A stretch of 34,101 nt of DNA from assembly GCA_017962175.1 (NCBI GenBank), contig JAGCVU010000236.1:1-34101 (forward strand). The letters run 5' to 3'. Below the pieces are notes generated by a model, which saw only the letters and a program-made list of their open reading frames with translations, ran no database searches and was not told the DNA's origin. Origin of the DNA: Bacteroidales bacterium. Lineage in GTDB: Bacteria; Bacteroidota; Bacteroidia; Bacteroidales; UBA3824. Positions 15,582 through 22,182 of this stretch are shown here, one piece after another. Within the stretch, counting starts at the first letter, position 1. Every line of letters starts with the position of its first letter. Position numbers and translations under genes: made by a program.

Positions 15582-17933
15582 TTATGAATTCTCCTCTTTT
15601 CCAAAAATATTGAACATTTTCATAAGTGCAGGAGTAATGAAAATATCTGCCAAAAGTGCTGATGATAAGCCCGCTACCGCTAATGTTCCGAAGTGTGCAA
15701 ACTGAATTGCGTCGGAAATTGAGAAGCCGAGGAATGTGGCGCAGATGATAATTGTGGTCATCACAATTGCCAATCCTGCAACGCGGAATGTGGCTCTTAC
15801 AGCATGACGGTAGTTTTTCTGCCTATGAAATTCGAGGTGAGCGTGATTTACAAAATGTATTGTGTCGTCAACAGCCAAACCAAGTATCATCGGGATAATG
15901 CAGGCGGTCATCATATCAAGCGGATAACCGAGCCAACCCATTAATCCACCGACAAATACGGCGGGCGCAAGGTTAGGAATCATACCGATAAGTCCGAGTT
16001 TTATGTTGCCAAAAACTATCATCAACAAAACTCCAATAATAAATGCCGAAAGTACCAACGACCACATCTGACCCTTTGTCAAATACTGTTGCATAACGGT
16101 AAACTGCGGCAGATTGCCCACAACCGAAACCTCAGCATCGGGAAACATCTCTTTGGCGCGAGTTTGCAAACGGTTCATCTCTATGTCAATTTCATTGGAG
16201 TTATAGTTGCTTATTTCGATTTGAAGGCGCAAACGACGATATTCATAATCCATCCAATATTCTGATTCTGAACCACCTGCATTTTCGTAAAGAAGCAAGA
16301 GTTGTGCAACAGCCTCGTTGTTGTCGGGAACATGATAAAATGCTGTGTCTCCGCTGTTTAACGTGCAGTTCATATCCTTAATAATGTCCAAAACCGATGA
16401 ATGACGTTTTGTGAGCGCGTAATTATCTACCTCGTTTTCAAGGGTTTCAAGTTTAATAAGGTTTTCAGGCTTTTTGGCATCACCTTCTTCGGGCAAAATC
16501 ACCATCAAATCGTATGAATACATAGAACCAAGTTCGGTATCGCAAAGTTCGAGAAAATTACGCACATAATCCACTTTGCGACCCATTGAACGTTCCACAT
16601 CAAATGCCGGTTCGATCCAATAAACACCTATGGCACAGAATATTGTAACCACCGATGCAATTACGATAATCTTTTTTGAATGGTTGAGCACAAATTCGCC
16701 GATATTATCAAACAAACGTGCCGATTTGCCCTCAAACGATGTGTCAAATTCTTTATCCTTTAATGTGCGTTTGCCGAGCGAAAGTGTAATAGGCGTAAGC
16801 ACAAGAATCGAAAGCAAAACCGAAATAATTGCAAGTGCCGAATTGATACCCATTGCCTTCATCGGAACAATGTTCATAGCGAGGAATGTCATCATGGTAG
16901 CGAGGGTTGTAAAGCCCGAAAATATTATAGGCCAAGCGGTTTCGGCAATTGCGTCAACAGCGGCTTGTTTACGGTTGTGAGTTTTGAGCAACTGCGCCCT
17001 AAAAAAACTGTAAAGGTGTATGTTGTAGGCAATTGCAATGGCAAAAGCCATCATCACAGTTATCATTGTGGTACTCATATCAAGGTAAAGCCCAAGCCAA
17101 CCGATAATGCCCATCGCAATTATAATGGCACAAATCGAAGTCGCAATAGGAATCACAACGCCTCTGAGTGAGCGAGTTACAATAGTCATCACAATCAACG
17201 CCACAATTATTGCAATCATCATCAATCGCGACATCTCCGTTTTGATATATTGCGCCTTGGCGTAATTCATATAAGGCATACCCGCAATGTTGGGGTTGAG
17301 CGATGCGTATTTATCTTTGTAACAAATATTTATAGCCTCTCTACCTGTTTGATTTTCGGGTGCTTCCATTCCCTCGGCACGCCACAAACTGTCGGAAGGA
17401 TAAGGGCGCAATTTCACCAAAATCCACGACATTGTGCCATCGGTGCTAACGAGTTTTTTCGAAACATATTCTTTGCTGTAAGCCTTGGCGCGGATGGCGT
17501 CGAGACCCGCTTGATCGTCGGGAATCTCCTCAGGCACAATCTGTTGAAGTTCCATTCCGTCTTCGGTTCCCACCATAAATTCAAGGTCGGTGAGCGAAGT
17601 TATTTTTTCGGAATACGACAGGCTGTCCATAAGTTCGTTGCTGAGTTCGCGAATCAAAGTGAGGTTCTTTTTAGTAAAAAGTCCCTCGCTATTTTTCACA
17701 AGCACAGCCACATAATAGTCGTTGCCAAAAATGCTCTTAAACTCGTCGGTTTTTAGAAGCATAGGGTCGTCCTTAACAAAATAAGTATCGAACGATGTTT
17801 CGTAGTAGATACGTTTTAATCCCGCTATCGAGAAAATCAATAGAGCAATAAAAAAAACAAACACCATTAAACGGTGATTTACAACAAATTGTCCGAATTG
17901 CCGGAACTTTGAGTTTATCTTTTCGATGTTCAT
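15582..17933 (-). CDS. MMPL/RND-family transporter (HpnN-like)
   Basis: A 783-aa inner-membrane protein with the RND layout: TM1 near residues 21-40, a large periplasmic loop, five TM helices, then the same pattern repeated in the second half. The second half has the acidic pair in LGLAVDDTIHFV that normally carries the proton relay. The matching position in the first half reads AIAYNIHLY and lacks it, so the two halves are asymmetric. There is no membrane-fusion (HlyD) gene nearby, and the partners are LolA-like and DUF1302-like proteins instead. This points to the MMPL/HpnN branch that exports lipids rather than drugs. It is the first gene of the cluster. Confidence 0.9.
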   Translation of the reverse strand: MNIEKINSKFRQFGQFVVNHRLMVFVFFIALLIFSIAGLKRIYYETSFDTYFVKDDPMLLKTDEFKSIFGNDYYVAVLVKNSEGLFTKKNLTLIRELSNELMDSLSYSEKITSLTDLEFMVGTEDGMELQQIVPEEIPDDQAGLDAIRAKAYSKEYVSKKLVSTDGTMSWILVKLRPYPSDSLWRAEGMEAPENQTGREAINICYKDKYASLNPNIAGMPYMNYAKAQYIKTEMSRLMMIAIIVALIVMTIVTRSLRGVVIPIATSICAIIIAMGIIGWLGLYLDMSTTMITVMMAFAIAIAYNIHLYSFFRAQLLKTHNRKQAAVDAIAETAWPIIFSGFTTLATMMTFLAMNIVPMKAMGINSALAIISVLLSILVLTPITLSLGKRTLKDKEFDTSFEGKSARLFDNIGEFVLNHSKKIIVIASVVTIFCAIGVYWIEPAFDVERSMGRKVDYVRNFLELCDTELGSMYSYDLMVILPEEGDAKKPENLIKLETLENEVDNYALTKRHSSVLDIIKDMNCTLNSGDTAFYHVPDNNEAVAQLLLLYENAGGSESEYWMDYEYRRLRLQIEISNYNSNEIDIEMNRLQTRAKEMFPDAEVSVVGNLPQFTVMQQYLTKGQMWSLVLSAFIIGVLLMIVFGNIKLGLIGMIPNLAPAVFVGGLMGWLGYPLDMMTACIIPMILGLAVDDTIHFVNHAHLEFHRQKNYRHAVRATFRVAGLAIVMTTIIICATFLGFSISDAIQFAHFGTLAVAGLSSALLADIFITPALMKMFNIFGKEENS

Positions 17934-17992
17934 ATTACTTTTTATTTTTATGTTAGTTACTACTCAGTTTAATGAATTTTCTATTTAATATC

Positions 17993-18003
17993 GAACACTG
18001 TTC
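17993..18003. promoter_or_regulatory. Candidate TetR operator
   Basis: GAACACTGTTC, 5-bp arms around one base, a form typical of TetR-family sites. It lies 60 nt upstream of the MMPL start and downstream of the leader terminator. No consensus -7 element is visible between it and the gene. Confidence 0.45.
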
Positions 18004-18015
18004 AGTAAGTTTTCT

Positions 18016-18044
18016 TAAAAAGGACGTGCGCTTCAACACGTCCT
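18016..18044 (-). terminator. Rho-independent terminator/attenuator in the export-cluster leader
   Basis: On the minus strand AGGACGTG and CACGTCCT (8-bp arms, 8-nt loop) are directly followed by a T run. It lies between the promoter at 18092-18123 and the MMPL gene, so it would stop or attenuate transcription from that promoter. Confidence 0.65.
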
Positions 18045-18086
18045 GAAATAACCACTATCACTAAAAGTGTTTTGCTTTAAAAAATC
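18016..18086 (-). ncRNA. Candidate short leader or small RNA
   Basis: A transcript starting a few bases after the -7 element at 18092-18099 would run about 70 nt and end at the hairpin terminator 18016-18044. It has no ATG-started reading frame, and a small CACT/AGTG hairpin precedes the terminator. It could be a free small RNA or the prematurely ended leader of the MMPL operon. Confidence 0.35.
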
Positions 18087-18091
18087 CGCTG

Positions 18092-18123
18092 CAAAGGTAT
18101 GGGGAAAGAGAGATTGGTGCAAT
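18092..18123 (-). promoter_or_regulatory. Minus-strand promoter upstream of the export cluster
   Basis: TACCTTTG (18092-18099) plus a 20-nt spacer and ATTG (18120-18123), the last being part of a CAATACCTA motif. The architecture is the same as at 7956-7987. Confidence 0.5.
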
Positions 18124-18137
18124 ACCTAAAAATGGGG
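18120..18137. promoter_or_regulatory. Operator candidate, copy C of the CAATACCTA motif
   Basis: CAATACCTAAAAATGGGG keeps the left arm perfectly and a degenerate right arm. It lies between the export cluster and the divergent aldo-keto reductase gene. Confidence 0.45.
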
Positions 18138-18177
18138 AAATGAATCAACAACAAAATCCCCACAAATAACTACCTAT

Positions 18178-18195
18178 ATTGCAACTCAATTGCAA
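18178..18195 (+). promoter_or_regulatory. ATTGCAA direct repeat one helical turn apart
   Basis: ATTGCAA at 18178-18184 and 18189-18195, 11 bp apart, immediately upstream of the reductase -7 element. The position suits an activator site. Confidence 0.35.
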
Positions 18196-18206
18196 AACAA
18201 ACTCCT

Positions 18207-18214
18207 TAATTTTG
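18207..18214 (+). promoter_or_regulatory. -7 element of the aldo-keto reductase gene
   Basis: TAATTTTG, 19 nt before the ATG. No clear -33 element at the usual distance, which fits activator dependence. Confidence 0.5.
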
Positions 18215-18233
18215 TTGCCTAAAATTTATAAAG

Positions 18234-19145
18234 ATGAACACTACACCAATTATTATAGGCACAAATTCTTGGGGAGGTAGATTATATGCAAAACTTCTGC
18301 GCGGAGGCTCGGTAAGCATCGAAACCATCAAAGAAACGGCTGAATCTGCAATCAAAAACGGATTTGAAATTTTTGACACCGCTCGAAATTATGGTTTCGG
18401 CAAATCGCAAAAAATTATGGGGCAATTGGCAATGCCTGAAATGAAAATATCGGCGAAATTTACCCCTTATTCCAAAAAATACAAGCAAGGACAGGTGCGA
18501 AAATCGCTCGAAAAAGATTTGAAAGATTTTAATCGTCAATACGTTGATATATACTGGCTTCACTTGCCGGTGTGTATCGAAGAAAACCTTGCAGAGATGA
18601 TTACCCTTTACCGCGAAGGCAAAATACACGCAATAGGTATCTCAAATTTTAATCTCAACGAGGCCCAAAAAGCAAAGGAAATTTTAGACCGCGAGCAAAT
18701 TCCGCTCTTTGGCGTTCAAAATCATTACAGCCTCATTGAACGCGAATGGGAGAAAAACGGTCTTGTGGATTGGTGTAAACAAAACAATGTTCAGTTTTGG
18801 GCATGGGCGGTATTAGAAGAAGGTGCTCTCACTGGAAAAACTCCAAGCGGAGTAATGGGTTTAATGTACCGCAGACGTACCAAAAAGTTGAAGCCATTGA
18901 TAGAATTAATGAATATTATAGGCAAAAAATACAACATCTCAACGGCTCAAACCGCTGTGGTATATTGTCTTACAAAGGGTATTGTACCTTTATGCGGATG
19001 TCGCAAACCTTATCAAATAGATCAACTTACACAAAACGTGTCAATACGTTTTACGCCCGAAGAAATCACTGCGCTTGAAACCGCAGCCGACAAATGCGGC
19101 ATAACTATTATGAAAGCCGATATGTTTAGATTTATGTCGAAATAA
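18234..19145 (+). CDS. Aldo-keto reductase
   Basis: A 303-aa NAD(P)H-dependent reductase of carbonyl compounds with the TIM-barrel layout of the family. The catalytic tetrad is visible: Asp in FDTARNYG, Tyr in the same segment, Lys in ISAKF and His in IYWLHLP. The ISNFN segment after strand five and the AQTAVVYCLTKGIVPLCGCR segment, which binds the cofactor phosphate or adenosine, are also present. It has its own -7 element and a candidate operator (18120-18137) upstream, divergent from the export cluster. The physiological substrate is unknown. Confidence 0.9.
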   Translation: MNTTPIIIGTNSWGGRLYAKLLRGGSVSIETIKETAESAIKNGFEIFDTARNYGFGKSQKIMGQLAMPEMKISAKFTPYSKKYKQGQVRKSLEKDLKDFNRQYVDIYWLHLPVCIEENLAEMITLYREGKIHAIGISNFNLNEAQKAKEILDREQIPLFGVQNHYSLIEREWEKNGLVDWCKQNNVQFWAWAVLEEGALTGKTPSGVMGLMYRRRTKKLKPLIELMNIIGKKYNISTAQTAVVYCLTKGIVPLCGCRKPYQIDQLTQNVSIRFTPEEITALETAADKCGITIMKADMFRFMSK

Positions 19146-19324
19146 AAATCCCTCAAAATAGGTATTGCTCAGATTTTTATCCTTATTATTATTTTGAGGC
19201 AGAAAAATTTGCACCGTGTTGCGAAAAGAAAAACGACCCCGAAGCCGTAGCCGAAACCACTGATTGTGAGGGCAAATCTAAATGCGAAAATATAAAATCT
19301 CAACCATTTACCACCACCGAATAA
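19130..19324 (+). pseudogene. Cys-rich coding-like remnant between the reductase and the island
   Basis: A plus-strand frame with no ATG start, opened by a stop at 19127-19129 and closed by TAA at 19322-19324, encodes a Tyr-rich stretch (CSDFYPYYYFEAEK) and then FAPCCEKKND, TTDCEG and KCEN. Five Cys and an acidic/Lys tail look like the C-terminus of a real protein rather than random sequence. The frame overlaps the 3' end of the reductase gene and of the PP2C gene. It may be a remnant left at the island edge. I do not recognise the family, and chance is possible. Confidence 0.3.
19143..19199 (-). terminator. Possible terminator of the PP2C operon overlapping motif copy D
   Basis: Perfect 10-bp arms CCTCAAAATA (19151-19160) and its complement (19190-19199) with a 29-nt loop. 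On the minus strand the stem is followed by GATTTTTATTT. The loop holds a fourth CAATACC half-site (minus strand), so it could instead be an operator. Confidence 0.4.
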
Positions 19325-20094
19325 TCATCCAACGCAATCAAACCGTCTTTGTAAAGTCTTGTAAGATGGCGGGTTAGATTGTAATCCGATAGAAAAAATT
19401 TTTTGATAACGTCGGTGTAAAAATCGAATTTTGGGAGTGATTGGGCGGCACGGATATAGTTGGAATTTTTGGTGGCAAGTGATAGAGCACGATTCAATTC
19501 ATCGGCGTATAAATCGTTGTGTGCCAACATATACATCATTAAAATATAATGCGATAAGGCATCAGAGGCAACTATCAAAACCGAATCGCTACTGATTTCA
19601 AAACTGCCCGTTTTTACGCCATCAGGCTTGATTTTATCTAAGAAATTAATCAAATATGGCGGATTATTAAATTCTACCAAGCCCGAAATTGAATATTCCA
19701 AAACGTCGGTTTTTTTGTTATAATGAAACACCACGCTGTCGCCGTAGGTAAGCCATTTGTATTGAGTATCAGATACTTTCCAAACAGCCGACAATGTTGC
19801 AAACGAACCTTCATCATAAAACTTTTGTAAGGTCAATCCGCCTTGTTGCTTGGCTGCGGTTTCACATTCGTCGTAAAAAGGTTGCCAAATGCCATCAATC
19901 CAATTGTCCAAATCATCTGCCGAGGTTAGCGGCGATTTAGGGAGTTTGTCTAATAGATAACGCGACCATTTATCGGCATAAAGACCGCCGCCGCCCGCAC
20001 CGTCCGACACCGCCAAAACTTCGTCGGTTAACAATGCAGCATCCTCATTTACAGAGTTTTCGCCTATTTTGCCAAGTGTAAATATTTTTTTCAT
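19300..20094 (-). CDS. PP2C-family serine/threonine phosphatase
   Basis: A 264-aa metal-dependent phosphatase that removes phosphate from Ser/Thr. The family motifs are present in order: NED near residue 18 (metal ligand), VSDGAGGGG near 30, ASDA near 175 (metal-binding Asp) and DDYSVVV at the C-terminus. There is no TM segment, so it is probably a free cytoplasmic enzyme. Its start overlaps the stop of the DarT-vWA gene by 4 nt, so the two are translationally coupled. With the upstream kinase and vWA genes it forms the kinase/phosphatase/vWA trio of TerY-P-type systems and presumably reverses phosphorylation by kinase 1. Confidence 0.88.
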   Translation of the reverse strand: MKKIFTLGKIGENSVNEDAALLTDEVLAVSDGAGGGGLYADKWSRYLLDKLPKSPLTSADDLDNWIDGIWQPFYDECETAAKQQGGLTLQKFYDEGSFATLSAVWKVSDTQYKWLTYGDSVVFHYNKKTDVLEYSISGLVEFNNPPYLINFLDKIKPDGVKTGSFEISSDSVLIVASDALSHYILMMYMLAHNDLYADELNRALSLATKNSNYIRAAQSLPKFDFYTDVIKKFFLSDYNLTRHLTRLYKDGLIALDDYSVVVNG

Positions 20095-21536
20095 TGGTTT
20101 TGACTTATATTTGTGGGCGTTCCAATGTCCATAATCTTTATCAAAGTGGCTCCGTCAGTGTTGACAGCCATTGCCGAATGACGCTTGTCGGGACTGCCTG
20201 AGCGCATTTTGGCTATTTCGGAATTGTAGCGCAATGGCAACAGGCTCGACATTTCAAACAACGTTTCGGCGTAGGCGTTGCCATTGAGTTCGCTCTTTTC
20301 GGTGGGGAACGAAAGACTGATGCCTTGATCTGCCGAAATATGAATATTAAACAAAATCACGTTGCCATCGTTGGTAAACATCGACTTTAACTCGTTGGCT
20401 TGTTGAAGGATAGATTCTTTGGTGGCGTGGTTAAACTGTCCGTCGGTGATGTTGATGATAGTGGGCGGATAACAATCTTGCTCGTGGTGACGCTCCATCC
20501 ATTGGTCCAAAAGGCGGCGGGCATAGTCAAACGCCTCGTGCAAGTGCGTCCATTTGCCATCGCTACGCGGCTCTATCCATTGCACCTTCTCCACCTCGCG
20601 CATTACAACGCCTGAGCGGGTACGCTTGGGTTCTTGAACGATGATTTTTTTGAATGGATTGTCTTTCAATTCTTGCGGCGACACAAAATCACGACCCTTC
20701 AACTCTCCGCCCCAAATGCTGTAAGCCTCTTCGCCATAGCCAATTACAGCAATGTCGTAATAATGGCGAACCTCGCTTATTTTGATACAACGTAACACAA
20801 GATTGTTAATTTGACTATTAACAATAAGTGCAACAGCCTCTGCCATAGACATTTCCTCGCCAAAAAGCGACGTCATTTTTTTCATACTTACCGATTGGTC
20901 AACAAGGAAAATAAACGCCGTGGGCGTGTTGCGGGTGATTTGGGCGGTGTACGGATTTTTGATTTGCAGTTTTTGTGGTTGCGACGGTATCGAAATTCCA
21001 AAATTGCCGATATTTTTGATTGCCGACAGCGGAATATGATTTTTAACAAGTATTTCTGCCTGATAATAAGGCTGTTCGTCGGGCGAAAGGTCAAAATACT
21101 TGTCGGTAAGGGCGGTGTCGAAATGTATCTTTTTGAAATCCGACAGAGAGCCGCCGATGTTTGCGCCATTTTTCACAGCGTTACGATCGGCAAATTTGGT
21201 ATCGCGCCAACAAATCACTTCGGGGTCGATTTCGAGGATAACGGGGTTTGAAATCCTGCCGTCGTTCATCGCCACGTACATCATAGGATGTTTTTGGGTG
21301 AAACTAACGCGGACATAGTTTTGCAGATTGTCACGCGAATCCAAACTGCGCGAAACATCGCTACCGCCCGGCTTGGGAATGTCGATACCTTTCGCCTGAC
21401 AATCTGCCCACGAATAAAGTCCGCCGTGCTTGATGATAGATTCAAGATTGTCGAAATCGGTAAAATGATACAACTTATTGATATTGTGACTGTTGACAAC
21501 GTTCTGAAATTCGGTGCAATTCTCTTTCTTTTCCAT
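20091..21536 (-). CDS. DarT-like ADP-ribosyltransferase fused to a vWA domain
   Basis: A 481-aa two-domain protein. Residues ~20-178 match the DarT fold: YHFTDFDNLESII near the start (His24), NYVRVSF plus HPMMY in the middle, FADRNA, and YYQAEILVKNHIPLSAI with the expected catalytic Glu161. DarT enzymes attach ADP-ribose from NAD+ to bases in DNA. Residues ~205-400 are a von Willebrand A domain with a full MIDAS: D213-x-S215-x-S217, Thr330 and Asp365 in NITDG. vWA domains bind protein partners through a metal ion. I know vWA proteins as the TerY part of kinase/PP2C/vWA trios, and do not know of this fusion. It lies 5 nt after the NADAR-like gene and overlaps PP2C by 4 nt. Confidence 0.8.
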   Translation of the reverse strand: MEKKENCTEFQNVVNSHNINKLYHFTDFDNLESIIKHGGLYSWADCQAKGIDIPKPGGSDVSRSLDSRDNLQNYVRVSFTQKHPMMYVAMNDGRISNPVILEIDPEVICWRDTKFADRNAVKNGANIGGSLSDFKKIHFDTALTDKYFDLSPDEQPYYQAEILVKNHIPLSAIKNIGNFGISIPSQPQKLQIKNPYTAQITRNTPTAFIFLVDQSVSMKKMTSLFGEEMSMAEAVALIVNSQINNLVLRCIKISEVRHYYDIAVIGYGEEAYSIWGGELKGRDFVSPQELKDNPFKKIIVQEPKRTRSGVVMREVEKVQWIEPRSDGKWTHLHEAFDYARRLLDQWMERHHEQDCYPPTIINITDGQFNHATKESILQQANELKSMFTNDGNVILFNIHISADQGISLSFPTEKSELNGNAYAETLFEMSSLLPLRYNSEIAKMRSGSPDKRHSAMAVNTDGATLIKIMDIGTPTNISQNQ

Positions 21537-21541
21537 AATGT

Positions 21542-22111
21542 TTAGAATAAAGTTGGTTGATAAGGTTGGGTTAGACTATCCACGTAACGCTTTATCAATG
21601 AGGCGTGAGAAAGCGGCTTTGATGCGTTTTCGATGTCGTCGTTGGTGTCGTAATCGAGAAGGATGATGGTTTTGGTTTTGCTTGCCTCTGCCATACGGCG
21701 AACAATATCTTGAACCTTGTTTTCCAAAACCCACTGATATGTAGGGATATAAATCTGTTTTCGCGCCTCGATATAACCCAAAAGTTCGGTGCTGAAAACG
21801 CCTTTTTGATGTCCGAGCGGCTTGCCAAATTTTCTGACAGTTCGTTTGATATTCCGCATTGAGTCGTTTTTGAAAAGTTCGGTATCGATGCCGCAGTTTT
21901 CAAAAACTTTCAGCCCCTGCCAAACCGCCTCCACGCACGTAGCGGTGTACCCCTCGCTAAACGGCACCGGAATACCGCCGTGAGGATAAAACGGACTGAG
22001 TTTCTTCAAGTCGTCCGCAGCGTGGCTCGTAACATCCGCAAGAATGGCGTGAGGGTACTTGCGGAGAAGGGTGGCAGGCTTGGTGCGTATGCTATCAATG
22101 TAGATTGACAT
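21542..22111 (-). CDS. DUF6939/DarT1-associated NADAR-like protein (putative antitoxin)
   Basis: A 189-aa protein I recognise as the family annotated DUF6939 or DarT1-associated NADAR. Its landmarks are SPFYPHGGIPVPFS, the VWQGLKVF helix, RTVRKFGKPLGH, YIEARKQIYIPTYQWVLENK and SKPLSHASL. NADAR proteins remove ADP-ribose from guanosine in DNA and act as antitoxins to DarT1. The name is from memory and not verified. The start at 22111 is chosen because the -7 element (22120-22127) overlaps the in-frame extension. The gene precedes the DarT-like gene by 5 nt and has its own promoter, typical for an antitoxin. A truncated second copy is at 28145-28379. Confidence 0.72.
   Translation of the reverse strand: MSIYIDSIRTKPATLLRKYPHAILADVTSHAADDLKKLSPFYPHGGIPVPFSEGYTATCVEAVWQGLKVFENCGIDTELFKNDSMRNIKRTVRKFGKPLGHQKGVFSTELLGYIEARKQIYIPTYQWVLENKVQDIVRRMAEASKTKTIILLDYDTNDDIENASKPLSHASLIKRYVDSLTQPYQPTLF
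21873..22088 (+). repeat. 216-bp direct repeat, copy 1 (partner 28144-28359)
   Basis: Ungapped and close to identical with 28144-28359, offset 6271. It covers the first ~80 codons of the NADAR-like gene and shows an intra-island duplication. Confidence 0.9.
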
Positions 22112-22119
22112 TTTTTTTG

Positions 22120-22151
22120 CAAAAATATAAAATATATTTAAAAACTTCAAA
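22120..22151 (-). promoter_or_regulatory. Promoter of the NADAR-like gene
   Basis: TATTTTTG (22120-22127), 20-nt spacer and a perfect TTTG -33 (22148-22151) on the minus strand. The ATG is only 8 nt after the -7 element, so the mRNA should be leaderless or nearly so. Confidence 0.65.
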
Positions 22152-22182
22152 TTGAATGAAAATATCTTTGCTGTAAAAACAG

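Noticed and set aside
15573..15593. ATTACTAATTATGAATT string shared with 11333-11367 as a mobile repeat
   Set aside because: Short, very AT-rich and low in complexity; chance or generic intergenic filler is enough to explain it.
18126..18172. TGGGGA/TCCCCA inverted repeat upstream of the reductase
   Set aside because: Only 6-bp arms with a loop of about 20 nt; not distinguishable from chance.
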